A stretch of 7,157 bases of DNA from Desulfobacteraceae bacterium (GTDB lineage Bacteria > Desulfobacterota > Desulfobacteria > Desulfobacterales > UBA11574), in the NCBI GenBank assembly GCA_029857875.1, contig JAOUGB010000110.1, positions 1 to 7,157 on the forward strand. The letters are read 5' to 3'. The position numbers were made by a program, and so were the translations under genes. The notes under the pieces are model-generated. The model was given only the letters and a program-made list of their open reading frames with translations, searched no databases and was not told where the DNA came from. Positions 1 to 6,017 of the stretch are shown here, piece after piece (position 1 is the stretch's first letter; every line of letters begins with the position of its first letter).

Positions 1-10
1 TGATGATTTT

Positions 11-1003
11 TTAAATTGAGGTCATTACAGGATTCAATTTGTGATAGTCCGCGGTTCCAATTCCGGCGGCTTCCGCTTTTCCGATGAACGGAAGTTCGTC
101 TAAAGATCTTCCGAGTAAAGATGCGCCAAATGCATCGGCAGCGACCTGATCCGTACTGACGATCATGGTATTGGTATTTTTAAGGTCCGAAAGAGAGCCC
201 CCGGTGGGACCGTTGGTCATCATGCTCGTGGTTGCGTCCAGTATCACCAGAGAGGGCTTTACCATCATGGCCAGTTCCATGATAATGCTGTGTATATCCT
301 GGTGAAAGATGTTGCGGCGACCCCCCAGAAGTCCGTACCAGTTTTTCATGATCATGGATGCGCCGCTTCGATGGTGATCTTTAAGAGGCGCCATACCGAT
401 CACTTTGGTGATATCCATAAAAGGTGTGTAAAGAACCGGCCAATTTCGGATCAATTTTGCATCTTTGACCGTCATGGGGCTGAACAAGTCATCGCGCGGC
501 AATAACACCTGGGCGCCGGCACTGCGGGCGGCATCGGCAATGCCTGTCAGGGTAAAGCAGCTGGCAGGATCATTAATGGGGTTATCCGTTACCACGACGG
601 ATGCGGCGCCGGCCCGAAAACAAAGCTGTGTCATTTCGGTTATGATCGCAGGATGCGTCGTTGCCGATAGCATGGCCGGAGATGCAAAGGCGGCATTGAC
701 TTTTAGCAGCACCCGATCCCCTTTTTTTATAAATGTTTCAATACCACCCAAGGATTTTAGAGCCATCCGTAAGGTGGCAACTCTGTCCTCTCCGCGGACA
801 ATGCTCATTTTTTGCCCCAGAGCGTCAATGGAAAAATCCGGCAGGGTAAGGTTTGACGGATCATTTTTTGATAAAGAGGGACCTTTGGAGTCATGGAACC
901 AGAAACCCGCGGCACAGGCAGCGGTTATGGAAATTCCTGCTTTGGTCAATCGGTCCAGAAATTGACGCCGGTTCAATCCGTTACTGTTCGGATCGGGATT
1001 CAT
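11..1003 (-). CDS. Tat-exported DUF362 domain protein
   Basis: Encodes 330 residues. The N-terminus has a twin-arginine signal (N11-R-R-Q-F-L16) followed by a short hydrophobic, Ala-rich stretch (about 22-36), so export to the periplasm through the Tat system is expected. The rest matches the DUF362 pattern: a 'VLLKVN' strand near 97-103, 'ATTHPAII', 'GAASVVVTDNP', a basic/His segment before 'MKNWYGLLGG', 'RRNIFHQDIH', 'VILDATTSM', 'GPTGG' and 'STDQVAADAFGASLLG'. Many DUF362 proteins carry a ferredoxin domain, but this one has no cysteine cluster. The biochemical role of the family is not firmly known, and Tat export hints at a cofactor or pre-folded state. The ATG is preceded by a G-rich Shine-Dalgarno (GAGGGG type). 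The start lies inside the end of the upstream gene (23-bp overlap), suggesting coupled translation. The family assignment is from motif recall. Confidence 0.85.
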   Translation of the reverse strand: MNPDPNSNGLNRRQFLDRLTKAGISITAACAAGFWFHDSKGPSLSKNDPSNLTLPDFSIDALGQKMSIVRGEDRVATLRMALKSLGGIETFIKKGDRVLLKVNAAFASPAMLSATTHPAIITEMTQLCFRAGAASVVVTDNPINDPASCFTLTGIADAARSAGAQVLLPRDDLFSPMTVKDAKLIRNWPVLYTPFMDITKVIGMAPLKDHHRSGASMIMKNWYGLLGGRRNIFHQDIHSIIMELAMMVKPSLVILDATTSMMTNGPTGGSLSDLKNTNTMIVSTDQVAADAFGASLLGRSLDELPFIGKAEAAGIGTADYHKLNPVMTSI

Positions 1004-2060
1004 TGCCCCCCTCTTTTATTCGATGATATAATCGTATGGCCAGCGTTTTCGCCTGATTAATGGTTGCAGCTTCCCGAATGCCTGCCAAATACGAACCATG
1101 GGAGAAAACTATTTCATAGGTGTCTAAAATTGCTATCAATCGAGCACCCTTTATCGGCAGCTGCGCTTCAATATTTTGCCCGCCGTATGCCAATAAAAAC
1201 ACCGTGTAAGCCGATACCAATTCTTTTGCTTCCACAGGTGTTTTGCGATGGGAGAGATAGGCCATGAGGCTGTGGTCGTTAAATTTATATTCGGCAGTGT
1301 ATATCTTATCGAAACCATCATAACCAAAAGCATCCGATGAGATTAAGACCATACTGTTTTTTACCAGTTCCTGTTTGGGGAACAGCTCCATTTCATTGAC
1401 GGTGGCTGCTTCTGAAGGGGTGTTTCGAATGAATGTCTCGGCCATCATTTTTACAGGCTGCAGCACCTGTCCGGATACTTTAGATGCGATTATTTCAAGA
1501 TAATAACGACCATGAGTCAGAAAGAGAGCGTTGGGTGTCCTGTAGGCATATTGTGCCAAACCGAGCGACTCTGCATCTTGCCGGCGCTGGGCGCTAAACA
1601 CTGAAAAAGCGTTTTGGCTATTGCCCATGTCATAAACAAAGGCTTCCATCCAAAGATCGGTTGCACGTTCATCCCTAAAGCGCTGACAGACCAAACGGGT
1701 AAAACCGGCGGACAAGTACAATTCCGCCTTGCCGTTGATTTTATCGGAAAGATTGCGGGCATCAAATATCTCCGTTGATGTGAGGGGCTGTATGCCTTCA
1801 GGCAAGGGGACAAAGGATGCGTTCGGAGACAATTGGGAAGATGGTTTGTCTTTGTTTGGCTCCGGTAAAAGCACATCTTTTTGCAATACCCCCGGGTTAA
1901 AGTGGGATTGAGTGATAAATATACCCACACCGATAACCATGAGAATGGATAAAATAACCATACTCAAAAACGTTTGCCGCCGACTGTTGTTTTTATTCTC
2001 CCGAATCACTGAATCCTCAAGCTTTGACAGAAATTTTGGCAGAGACACCTTATGAAGCAA
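981..2060 (-). CDS. Membrane-anchored DUF6599-like protein
   Basis: Encodes 359 residues. A basic N-terminus (R27, R28) precedes one hydrophobic segment at about 31-50, with no clear signal-peptidase site, so it is probably an inner-membrane anchor with the bulk outside. A Pro/Ser/Asn-rich linker (about 60-90) leads into a domain with 'AELYLSAGFTRLVCQRF' (112-128), 'WMEAFVYDMGNSQNAFSVFSAQRR' (about 137-160) and 'YYLEIIAS' (about 187-194). This pattern of an AELY strand, 'YDMG...NAF.VFS' and a later YYLEI strand recalls the DUF6599 family of Desulfobacterota-like bacteria. That is motif recall, not a search. No catalytic residues are recognisable. The proposed start is TTG at 2058-2060 with AAGG four bases upstream. 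A GTG four codons later is an alternative. The 3' end overlaps the DUF362 start, so the two products probably act in the same envelope process. Confidence 0.75.
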   Translation of the reverse strand: MLHKVSLPKFLSKLEDSVIRENKNNSRRQTFLSMVILSILMVIGVGIFITQSHFNPGVLQKDVLLPEPNKDKPSSQLSPNASFVPLPEGIQPLTSTEIFDARNLSDKINGKAELYLSAGFTRLVCQRFRDERATDLWMEAFVYDMGNSQNAFSVFSAQRRQDAESLGLAQYAYRTPNALFLTHGRYYLEIIASKVSGQVLQPVKMMAETFIRNTPSEAATVNEMELFPKQELVKNSMVLISSDAFGYDGFDKIYTAEYKFNDHSLMAYLSHRKTPVEAKELVSAYTVFLLAYGGQNIEAQLPIKGARLIAILDTYEIVFSHGSYLAGIREAATINQAKTLAIRLYHRIKEGGNESRSEQ

Positions 2061-2063
2061 TGC

Positions 2064-2077
2064 GCCTTTAGAAAGGC
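2064..2077 (-). promoter_or_regulatory. Short hairpin covering the RBS of the DUF6599-like gene
   Basis: Arms GCCTTT and AAAGGC are separated by two bases, immediately upstream of the TTG start at 2058-2060. On the minus strand the second arm contains the AAAGG that would act as Shine-Dalgarno. If it folds, the hairpin would mask ribosome binding. The two-base loop is too tight for full pairing, so perhaps only 4-5 bp would form. Confidence 0.35.
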
Positions 2078-2090
2078 ATAAGGTTCGGCT

Positions 2091-2116
2091 ACCATTGAGA
2101 GAAGTCTTTCTATGGT
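2091..2116 (-). promoter_or_regulatory. Leader hairpin upstream of the DUF6599-like gene
   Basis: ACCAT (2091-2095) pairs with ATGGT (2112-2116). After one T-T mismatch there are five further pairs, one of them a wobble when read from the plus strand, closing on a four-base loop AAGT. No T-run follows on either strand, so it is not an intrinsic terminator. It lies within the predicted 5' leader (about 85 nt) of the DUF6599/DUF362 transcript and could be an RNA element or a protein-binding operator. Confidence 0.35.
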
Positions 2117-2152
2117 ATCATTAAAGGCTGTATCCGTAGCAATTTATAACTT

Positions 2153-2182
2153 AGCATAATGCAAAGACCCACAAAGTGTCAA
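2153..2182 (-). promoter_or_regulatory. Sigma70-type promoter for the DUF6599-DUF362 pair
   Basis: On the minus strand a perfect TTGACA (plus-strand 2177-2182) is followed after 18 bases by TATGCT (2153-2158, 4 of 6 consensus). It sits in the gap after the hydrolase stop codon and about 90 bases before the TTG start of the DUF6599-like gene. The expected transcription start is near 2146. The gap (2061-2196) has no hairpin with a T-run, so read-through from the hydrolase is also possible. Confidence 0.55.
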
Positions 2183-2196
2183 TTTGCAAATGGGTT

Positions 2197-3000
2197 TTAA
2201 GCCTTATTACGGAAAAATTGCATAACGGTCTCGTGGAAATTCTGAGCACATTCCAGATAAATGAGATGGCCGGCACCGGCAAAGGATTTCTCCGCGGCAC
2301 CGGGAATACGGATCGAAAGTAAACGGCCGTTTTCAGGAGGCACCAGTATGTCATGCTCTGCTGTAAGGATCAAGGTGGGGACTTGTATATTACCGATACG
2401 CTCACAGGCATCGAAACGGCCAATGGCGTCAAGTTGTCGTTTGAGTGCATAATCCGGCTGGAGGGGAGCCCTCAACTGCCGTTCTTTGTAGCGTTTCAAG
2501 GCACCCGATCCACTCCTTAGGAATTGAGGAGTGACCAAAAGCGTAAGGTTTTTATCGATGATCTCCTCAGGTGAAAGACCTTTGTTATTGGCAAACCGTT
2601 GGATTACATTCGGATGTGGAGGAATACGCTTACTGCCGCCACAATGGGTACATCCCAGTACAAGACGATGGACCCGGTCCGGATGTCTCAAGGCCAATTC
2701 CTGGGTAATCATGCCGCCCATTGAGAGACCCACAACACCCGCTTGTTTCACCCCGGCGGCATCCAGAACAGCCGCGGCGTGATCAGCCATTTCCTCAATT
2801 GTGTAGGAGCGATTTGGCTTGCTGGAACGACCCGCGCCTATATTGTCAAAGACAATTACACGGAAGTGAAGAGACCATGCTTCGATACTCTCTTTCCAGG
2901 ACCACGTCCCGCCGCTGACTCCGCTAATCAATAGCAGAGGCTCTTTTTTTCCGAAACTTTCCCAATGAATCCTTAGGGCGCCAAAAGTTGTCTTGGGCAA
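2197..3000 (-). CDS. Alpha/beta-fold hydrolase
   Basis: Encodes 267 residues of the alpha/beta hydrolase superfamily, of the single-domain type similar to 3-oxoadipate enol-lactonase and related esterases. The nucleophile elbow is GLSMGG with Ser93. The likely acid is Asp217 in 'LTAEHDILVP' and the likely base His245 in 'GAGHLIYLE', giving a complete Ser-Asp-His triad. The usual oxyanion 'HG' is replaced by 'SGVSGG' (26-31). 'DNIGAGRSS' (52-60) corresponds to the conserved 'D.RG.G.S' motif, with Ile in place of Arg. A cap region spans about 120-200. No signal peptide is seen, so it is probably cytosolic. The start is TTG, chosen because an ideal Shine-Dalgarno lies just upstream and the protein then begins with the expected first beta strand. 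The substrate cannot be told from sequence, and neighbouring genes do not define a pathway. Confidence 0.9.
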   Translation of the reverse strand: MPKTTFGALRIHWESFGKKEPLLLISGVSGGTWSWKESIEAWSLHFRVIVFDNIGAGRSSKPNRSYTIEEMADHAAAVLDAAGVKQAGVVGLSMGGMITQELALRHPDRVHRLVLGCTHCGGSKRIPPHPNVIQRFANNKGLSPEEIIDKNLTLLVTPQFLRSGSGALKRYKERQLRAPLQPDYALKRQLDAIGRFDACERIGNIQVPTLILTAEHDILVPPENGRLLSIRIPGAAEKSFAGAGHLIYLECAQNFHETVMQFFRNKA

Positions 3001-3004
3001 ATTT

Positions 3005-3011
3005 CACCTCC
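3005..3011 (-). promoter_or_regulatory. Strong RBS deciding the TTG start of the hydrolase
   Basis: On the minus strand GGAGGTG lies four bases before TTG at 2998-3000 (six bases measured from the GGAGG core). It is close to a full match to the anti-Shine-Dalgarno sequence. It supports TTG as the true start even though no ATG is present nearby. Confidence 0.75.
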
Positions 3012-3084
3012 AAAGAAGCGGTCCGTCTTTATTTTCCCAAAGGCAGATGGTTCGTGGTAACAAATCATTATTGGCAGGCAAAAT

Positions 3085-3113
3085 ACAATAGAGGAAGGCG
3101 GTTTGTGAGTCAA
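3085..3113 (-). promoter_or_regulatory. Sigma70-type promoter for the hydrolase gene
   Basis: On the minus strand TTGACT (plus-strand 3108-3113, 5 of 6) is followed after exactly 17 bases by TATTGT (3085-3090, 4 of 6). The predicted start is near 3078, leaving a leader of about 78 nt before the TTG codon. This is the best pair in the 3001-3263 gap. Confidence 0.5.
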
Positions 3114-3183
3114 ATAAAAATTAGGCTGCAAGGAATAGGGATAAGTCAAGGGTCAGATTTCGATCCGTAATGAGTCAACTTAT
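3106..3183. repeat. Three AGTCAA boxes with an ATAAGT/ACTTAT inverted repeat
   Basis: AGTCAA occurs at 3108, 3144 and 3173 (TTGACT on the minus strand). Two of the copies are TGAGTCAA (3106-3113 and 3171-3178). ATAAGT (3141-3146) and ACTTAT (3178-3183) form perfect 6-bp inverted ends around a segment containing AAGGGTCAGATTTC. Short sequences with a GGGTCAGAT core recur in many bacterial genomes as small dispersed repeats, often near REP-associated transposases. That comparison is from memory. No transposase is present here. The first box doubles as the -35 element of the hydrolase promoter. Confidence 0.35.
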
Positions 3184-3229
3184 AGCGATTATTATGAATT
3201 TATATTTTGTACGTGTTCAGGGGTATGCG

Positions 3230-3263
3230 GCTGAACTGCTGGATTGCGGCACGGCTGTTAAGC
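3230..3263. repeat. Imperfect inverted repeat just after the permease stop
   Basis: GCTGAACTGC (3230-3239) and GCTGTTAAGC (3254-3263) are complementary at eight of ten positions, around a 14-base loop. The repeat abuts the permease stop codon (3264-3266, minus strand). No T-run follows on the minus strand, so an intrinsic terminator is not convincing. The surrounding bases are more GC-rich than the AT-rich DNA at 3184-3215. Confidence 0.3.
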
Positions 3264-4154
3264 TCAGCGACGGGTCTGAAACTTAATTTTACCGGCTGTT
3301 GTTAAAAATATTCCTGTGAATATTAAGATGGTTCCTTTTACATGATATTCTCTTAACCCCTCATTTAGAAAAATAATCGCCAAAATGATACTAAACACCG
3401 GCATTAGATGAATAAAAATACCGGTCTTGTTCGCTCCGATAATTTGTATGGCCTTATTCCAAAATATGTATGCTAAAATCGAGGAAAATAGAGCGACATA
3501 AACAATACTTCCTATAGAGGCTTGTGTAAAATTTATCGTCTTTCCAGTGCTTATCTCCCAGATGTAAAAGGGAAGGATAAAAAATATACCTATTATGATT
3601 AAAGTTGTAAGAAAGCTCAATGGATTGAGTCCCATCGGACATTTTCTAAGCAATACCGAGTATAAAGCCCAACTCAATCCGGCAGAAATGGTCCACATGT
3701 CTCCCTTGCCAAACCGGACGGAAATGAGAGATGACAGGTTTCCGTTAACAATAATAAACATCAAGCCGGTTAAAGAAATAACTATGCCAATAGCTTGCCT
3801 TAACGTAATCTGTTCTTTGAAACCCATCCAGGAAACCAATACGATAAATATTGGTATCATTGAGTTTATCAAAACAGTGTTTGTTACTGTAGATGATTTT
3901 AGCGCCATGTATATAAACATGCTGAAATTGGTGACGGATAGGATCGCCAACAATGTAAGAATTTTCCAATTCCTTAGAATTAAATCCCTTTGATGTACGA
4001 CATGCCTCAGTGAAAAGGGCAGGATAATCAACAAAGCAACCGCCCAGCGCCAAAATGCCAGAGTTATGGGTGGTATATCGTTGTGAATTCCTCTTCCTAC
4101 AATAAAATTTCCGGACCAAAACAAAACCGCAAAAATGAGCAATAAATAATGCAT
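3264..4154 (-). CDS. EamA/DMT-family transporter (RhaT/YdcZ-like)
   Basis: Encodes 296 very hydrophobic residues. About ten membrane helices can be drawn (roughly 3-20, 30-48, 62-82, 90-110, 120-137, 152-170, 180-200, 212-231, 245-264 and 272-288), arranged as two EamA repeats. Family marks include 'LFWSGNFIVGR' in helix 1, 'P.TLAFWRWAVALLIILPF' in helix 2, 'INSMIPIFIVLVSWMGFKEQIT' at the end of repeat 1 and the matching 'HLMPVFSIILAIIFLNEGLREYHVKGTILIFTGI' in repeat 2, with Glu114 and Glu265 in equivalent places. Length is normal for the drug/metabolite transporter superfamily, whose members export amino acids, metabolites or drugs at the inner membrane. The substrate cannot be assigned. The gene is visibly more AT-rich than the hydrolase and DUF genes. 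Its ATG has only a weak Shine-Dalgarno. Confidence 0.92.
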   Translation of the reverse strand: MHYLLLIFAVLFWSGNFIVGRGIHNDIPPITLAFWRWAVALLIILPFSLRHVVHQRDLILRNWKILTLLAILSVTNFSMFIYMALKSSTVTNTVLINSMIPIFIVLVSWMGFKEQITLRQAIGIVISLTGLMFIIVNGNLSSLISVRFGKGDMWTISAGLSWALYSVLLRKCPMGLNPLSFLTTLIIIGIFFILPFYIWEISTGKTINFTQASIGSIVYVALFSSILAYIFWNKAIQIIGANKTGIFIHLMPVFSIILAIIFLNEGLREYHVKGTILIFTGIFLTTAGKIKFQTRR

Positions 4155-4275
4155 GAAATGAACTTTATTGAATGATTAATAAAGGGTTGAATCGGCCTTT
4201 ACTTAATAGGTTTGGGTGATGAATGCAATTAGTAAAATTCTGATAAGTTATTATTTGCTCATTCTTCAAATGAAA

Positions 4276-4315
4276 AGATAAAAGGCAGAGCCACAGCCTG
4301 CCCTGCCTTTTATCT
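4276..4315 (-). terminator. Intrinsic terminator after the ParA/small-protein unit
   Basis: Perfect 13-bp arms AGATAAAAGGCAG (4276-4288) and CTGCCTTTTATCT (4303-4315) enclose a 14-base loop. On the minus strand the stem is followed by TTTCATTT, making a T-rich tail of the kind expected for termination of the transcript ending at 4420. The plus-strand side is followed by a poorer tail (CAATTTCGTTT), so it may also work weakly that way. It insulates the permease gene downstream. Confidence 0.65.
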
Positions 4316-4367
4316 CAATTTCGTTTATTCGGATTAAAGATTTCTAAACAAAAGCATAAAAATGTGG

Positions 4368-4412
4368 TGGTGCTCTGTGTTTCGTATAAAAGATATGAAT
4401 CGATGAGCACCA
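4368..4412 (-). repeat. 8-bp inverted repeat with long loop after the 105-residue gene
   Basis: TGGTGCTC (4368-4375) and GAGCACCA (4405-4412) are perfect inverted arms around 29 AT-rich bases, starting 8 bases after the stop of the 105-residue gene. On the minus strand CCAC then ATTTTTA follows the second arm, so it could contribute to termination. The long loop makes this weak, and a protein-binding site is another reading. The rest of 4155-4275 and 4316-4367 holds nothing clear beyond AT-rich DNA. Confidence 0.35.
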
Positions 4413-4419
4413 TAAAAAA

Positions 4420-4737
4420 TCAGATAGAGGATTTTATAGAAATAATTACATCCTCCTTTCTGTGTATTCTTCTTTTCGGCGTTGAAATGTCTTCATTTTT
4501 TTGTAGATAAATACGCCTTATATTATATCCTTTTTCTATATGCTTGGACAGGGATCTTGCCATATTATTCTGAACATTTTCATCATTGTAAAAAGCAAGT
4601 TTTTTGCGAACAGTCACTGTTTCCTGGATTTCGCATTGATCTTCGGCCTGATGCAAATTCTCATTTGCGTTTTCTTTGGTTGACAAAAATATGTTTGAGA
4701 TCTCCTCTAAACCCCTTCCCAAGTTCTTTTTTTCCAT
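4420..4737 (-). CDS. Small ParA-partner candidate with ParB-like N-terminal motif
   Basis: Encodes 105 residues, with no family I recognise over its full length. The first residues, MEKKNLGRGLEEISNIF, match the N-terminal signature of ParB/Spo0J (basic residues, then LGRGL). In ParB and several ParA-activator proteins this segment contacts ParA and stimulates its ATPase, and Arg8 would be the key residue. Residues 22-40 are acidic and polar. Residues 43-105 form a basic region with 'VTVRKKLAFYNDENVQNNMARSL' (about 41-63), 'KGYNIRRIYL' (69-78) and 'PKRRIHRKEDVIISIK' (87-102), possibly a small alpha/beta domain. The ParB CTPase motifs and helix-turn-helix are absent, and the protein is about a third of ParB length. 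It starts 52 bases after the ParA-like stop on the same strand, with AAAGGG about ten bases ahead of the ATG. The role as ParA partner is an inference. Confidence 0.75.
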   Translation of the reverse strand: MEKKNLGRGLEEISNIFLSTKENANENLHQAEDQCEIQETVTVRKKLAFYNDENVQNNMARSLSKHIEKGYNIRRIYLQKNEDISTPKRRIHRKEDVIISIKSSI

Positions 4738-4789
4738 TTAGAATGCGCCCTTTATTCCCCTTTTCGTTCAAGCAGCGGTTGATTAGCTT

Positions 4790-5818
4790 TTAAATTCCAT
4801 CCTCATCGTTAAAAAAAGAATCCGTGGATCTGGTAGCAATGGCCTCGATCATCTGTGAATAATTGGATTGAGACGAATACGCAGGAAATTCCTCTACCTC
4901 AGAAGCCGGCGATTCATCCTCGTAAAATTCCTCCATTTCGGAAGCCGGCGGTTCATCCTCAGGCAATTTCGCGGCAGTGTCAATATATTCTTCTGTCTTC
5001 TGCAACATATCTTTCGCCGAGTTGGAGGTGTTGAAATTCTGGTACGCTCTGGTTTCCTCTGAGCGAATAACCTCCTCAGCCAGGTTTTCATAATCTATGT
5101 GACCAATGGCATGTTTATCATAATCTCCAACAGGCAGGCCAAGATCTGCTGTTTCTCTGAGACGGATATTGTAACGAATTACCGTGTCAAAGACATTGTT
5201 TCCAAATTCTTCTTGAACTTTTTCTAGAACAGTTCTGGAGTACCGTGTCCTGCGATCATACATCGTGATAAGAGCGCGAGATTTAATATCATGGCCAATT
5301 TTGTCTTTAAGCATGATAATGATCTCTATTAGTTTGGCAACACCGCGAAGAGAAAAAAGGCTCATATCGATGGGGATAATTACTTCATCGCAGGCACGAA
5401 GTGCATTAAAGCTAAGATGCCCAATGCTTGGGGGACAATCAATTACAATAAAGTCATATTGTTCTTTGAGAGGCTGAATGGCCTGAAAGAGTCTGTGTTC
5501 CCTCCTCTCCAGTCCTGAAAGCTCTTGTTCGAATGCACTGAGGATTAGGCTTGAAGGAGCAAGATCAAAGTTGTCTTTAACAGGCAGCAAGATATCCTCA
5601 ATCCCCCAAAGCCAATTTTTCTTTGGCGTTATCACATCATAAATAGTTTTATCGAGATCGGAAGGCTTTACGTTTAGACCCATGGTTGCGTGGGCCTGAG
5701 GATCAAAATCGATGAGCAATACCTTTTGTCCTTTTAGAGATAATGAAGATGAAAGGTTAATGGCTGTTGTTGTCTTACCGCATCCTCCTTTTTGATTTGC
5801 GCTCGCAATAACTCTCAT
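4790..5818 (-). CDS. parA: ParA-family ATPase with acidic C-terminal tail
   Basis: Encodes 342 residues. The deviant Walker A motif is K10-G-G-C-G-K15-T-T with the signature lysine K10. Walker A' is 'LLIDFDPQAHAT' (D37, D39) and Walker B is 'FIVIDCPPS' (D127). 'LGLPVGDYD' and the helix around 'TRYSRTVLEKV' (191-201, basic) fit the C-terminal part of the fold and non-specific DNA binding. The core ends near residue 255. Most small chromosomal ParA proteins stop there, but this one continues for about 87 residues. The tail is rich in Glu/Asp and Ser, with two 13-residue repeats (287-299, 300-312). There is no N-terminal helix-turn-helix, unlike plasmid type Ia ParA. The ATG is preceded by AAAGGAGG. 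The gene is co-directional with the 105-residue gene, and no ParB is present. It probably positions a cargo on the nucleoid; the cargo is unknown. The gene symbol denotes family only. Confidence 0.93.
   Translation of the reverse strand: MRVIASANQKGGCGKTTTAINLSSSLSLKGQKVLLIDFDPQAHATMGLNVKPSDLDKTIYDVITPKKNWLWGIEDILLPVKDNFDLAPSSLILSAFEQELSGLERREHRLFQAIQPLKEQYDFIVIDCPPSIGHLSFNALRACDEVIIPIDMSLFSLRGVAKLIEIIIMLKDKIGHDIKSRALITMYDRRTRYSRTVLEKVQEEFGNNVFDTVIRYNIRLRETADLGLPVGDYDKHAIGHIDYENLAEEVIRSEETRAYQNFNTSNSAKDMLQKTEEYIDTAAKLPEDEPPASEMEEFYEDESPASEVEEFPAYSSQSNYSQMIEAIATRSTDSFFNDEDGI
4883..4960 (-). repeat. Two tandem 39-bp repeats in the ParA-like tail
   Basis: Two in-frame copies (4922-4960 and 4883-4921) encode EDEPPASEMEEFY and EDESPASEVEEFP. 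Nine of thirteen residues are identical, and the DNA is also clearly similar, pointing to recent duplication. The repeat is acidic and carries Pro-Ala-Ser, so it is probably disordered. Confidence 0.85.
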
Positions 5819-5849
5819 AAATTTCCTCCTTTCTTTTATTTACGAATAA

Positions 5850-5881
5850 AAAAATCTTTTATATTAAACAAAAAGATTTTT
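5850..5881 (-). promoter_or_regulatory. Inverted repeat in the parA promoter/leader
   Basis: Perfect 11-bp arms AAAAATCTTTT (5850-5860) and AAAAGATTTTT (5871-5881) are separated by ten bases, so the half-site centres are 21 bp apart, about two helical turns. It lies 17 bases upstream of the Shine-Dalgarno (5825-5832) of the ParA-like gene. A poor TTGAAA...TATAAA pair with a 15-base spacer overlaps the repeat on the minus strand. The site may be an operator for autoregulation. Being so AT-rich, it could also arise by chance. Confidence 0.4.
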
Positions 5882-5966
5882 CAAGGAAAAATACGATATA
5901 TTGTGTAATAAAGAATAAAACATACAACATAAAGTTGACAGCAGGTTCATAATAGAGTAGGAAGTC

Positions 5967-5978
5967 ATATCTAGATAT
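5967..5978. promoter_or_regulatory. 12-bp palindrome upstream of the response regulator
   Basis: ATATCTAGATAT is a perfect palindrome 39 bases before the ATG at 6018. A perfect TTGACA lies upstream at 5935-5940 on the plus strand, but no good -10 box sits 16-18 bases after it. If that -35 is used, the palindrome would lie at the transcription start, a usual place for a repressor site. Confidence 0.3.
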
Positions 5979-6017
5979 TGATTTTATCTTTTGTCAATTG
6001 ATTTGGGAAAATACATT

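Noticed and set aside
465..965. Plus-strand open frame of 166 codons
   Set aside because: It lies wholly opposite the DUF362 gene, has no Shine-Dalgarno or recognisable motifs, and its composition is that of a shadow frame.
1517..1930. Minus-strand open frame of 137 codons
   Set aside because: It is an alternative frame of the DUF6599-like gene, rich in Cys, Trp and Pro and without motifs.
1990..2096. Short minus-strand leader peptide frame starting at ATG 2094-2096
   Set aside because: It overlaps the DUF6599-like gene start in another frame, lacks a Shine-Dalgarno, and has no run of regulatory codons.
3230..3263. attC-like site (GCTGAAC ... GTTAAGC resembling integron R'' and R' boxes)
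   Set aside because: GTTAAGC fits GTTRRRY, but the partner box breaks RYYYAAC at one base, the interval is too short for L boxes, and no integrase or gene cassette is present.
3595..3993. Plus-strand open frame of 132 codons
   Set aside because: It is antisense to the permease gene, whose membrane helices and family motifs are clear.
4368..4412. parS-like site near the ParA unit
   Set aside because: The inverted arms TGGTGCTC/GAGCACCA and the intervening GTTTCGTATAAAAG do not match the parS consensus TGTTTCACGTGAAACA.
4482..4793. Plus-strand open frame of 103 codons opposite the 105-residue gene
   Set aside because: The minus-strand reading has the ParB-like N-terminal motif and operon position; the plus-strand product is Phe/Leu/Cys-rich without any family signal.
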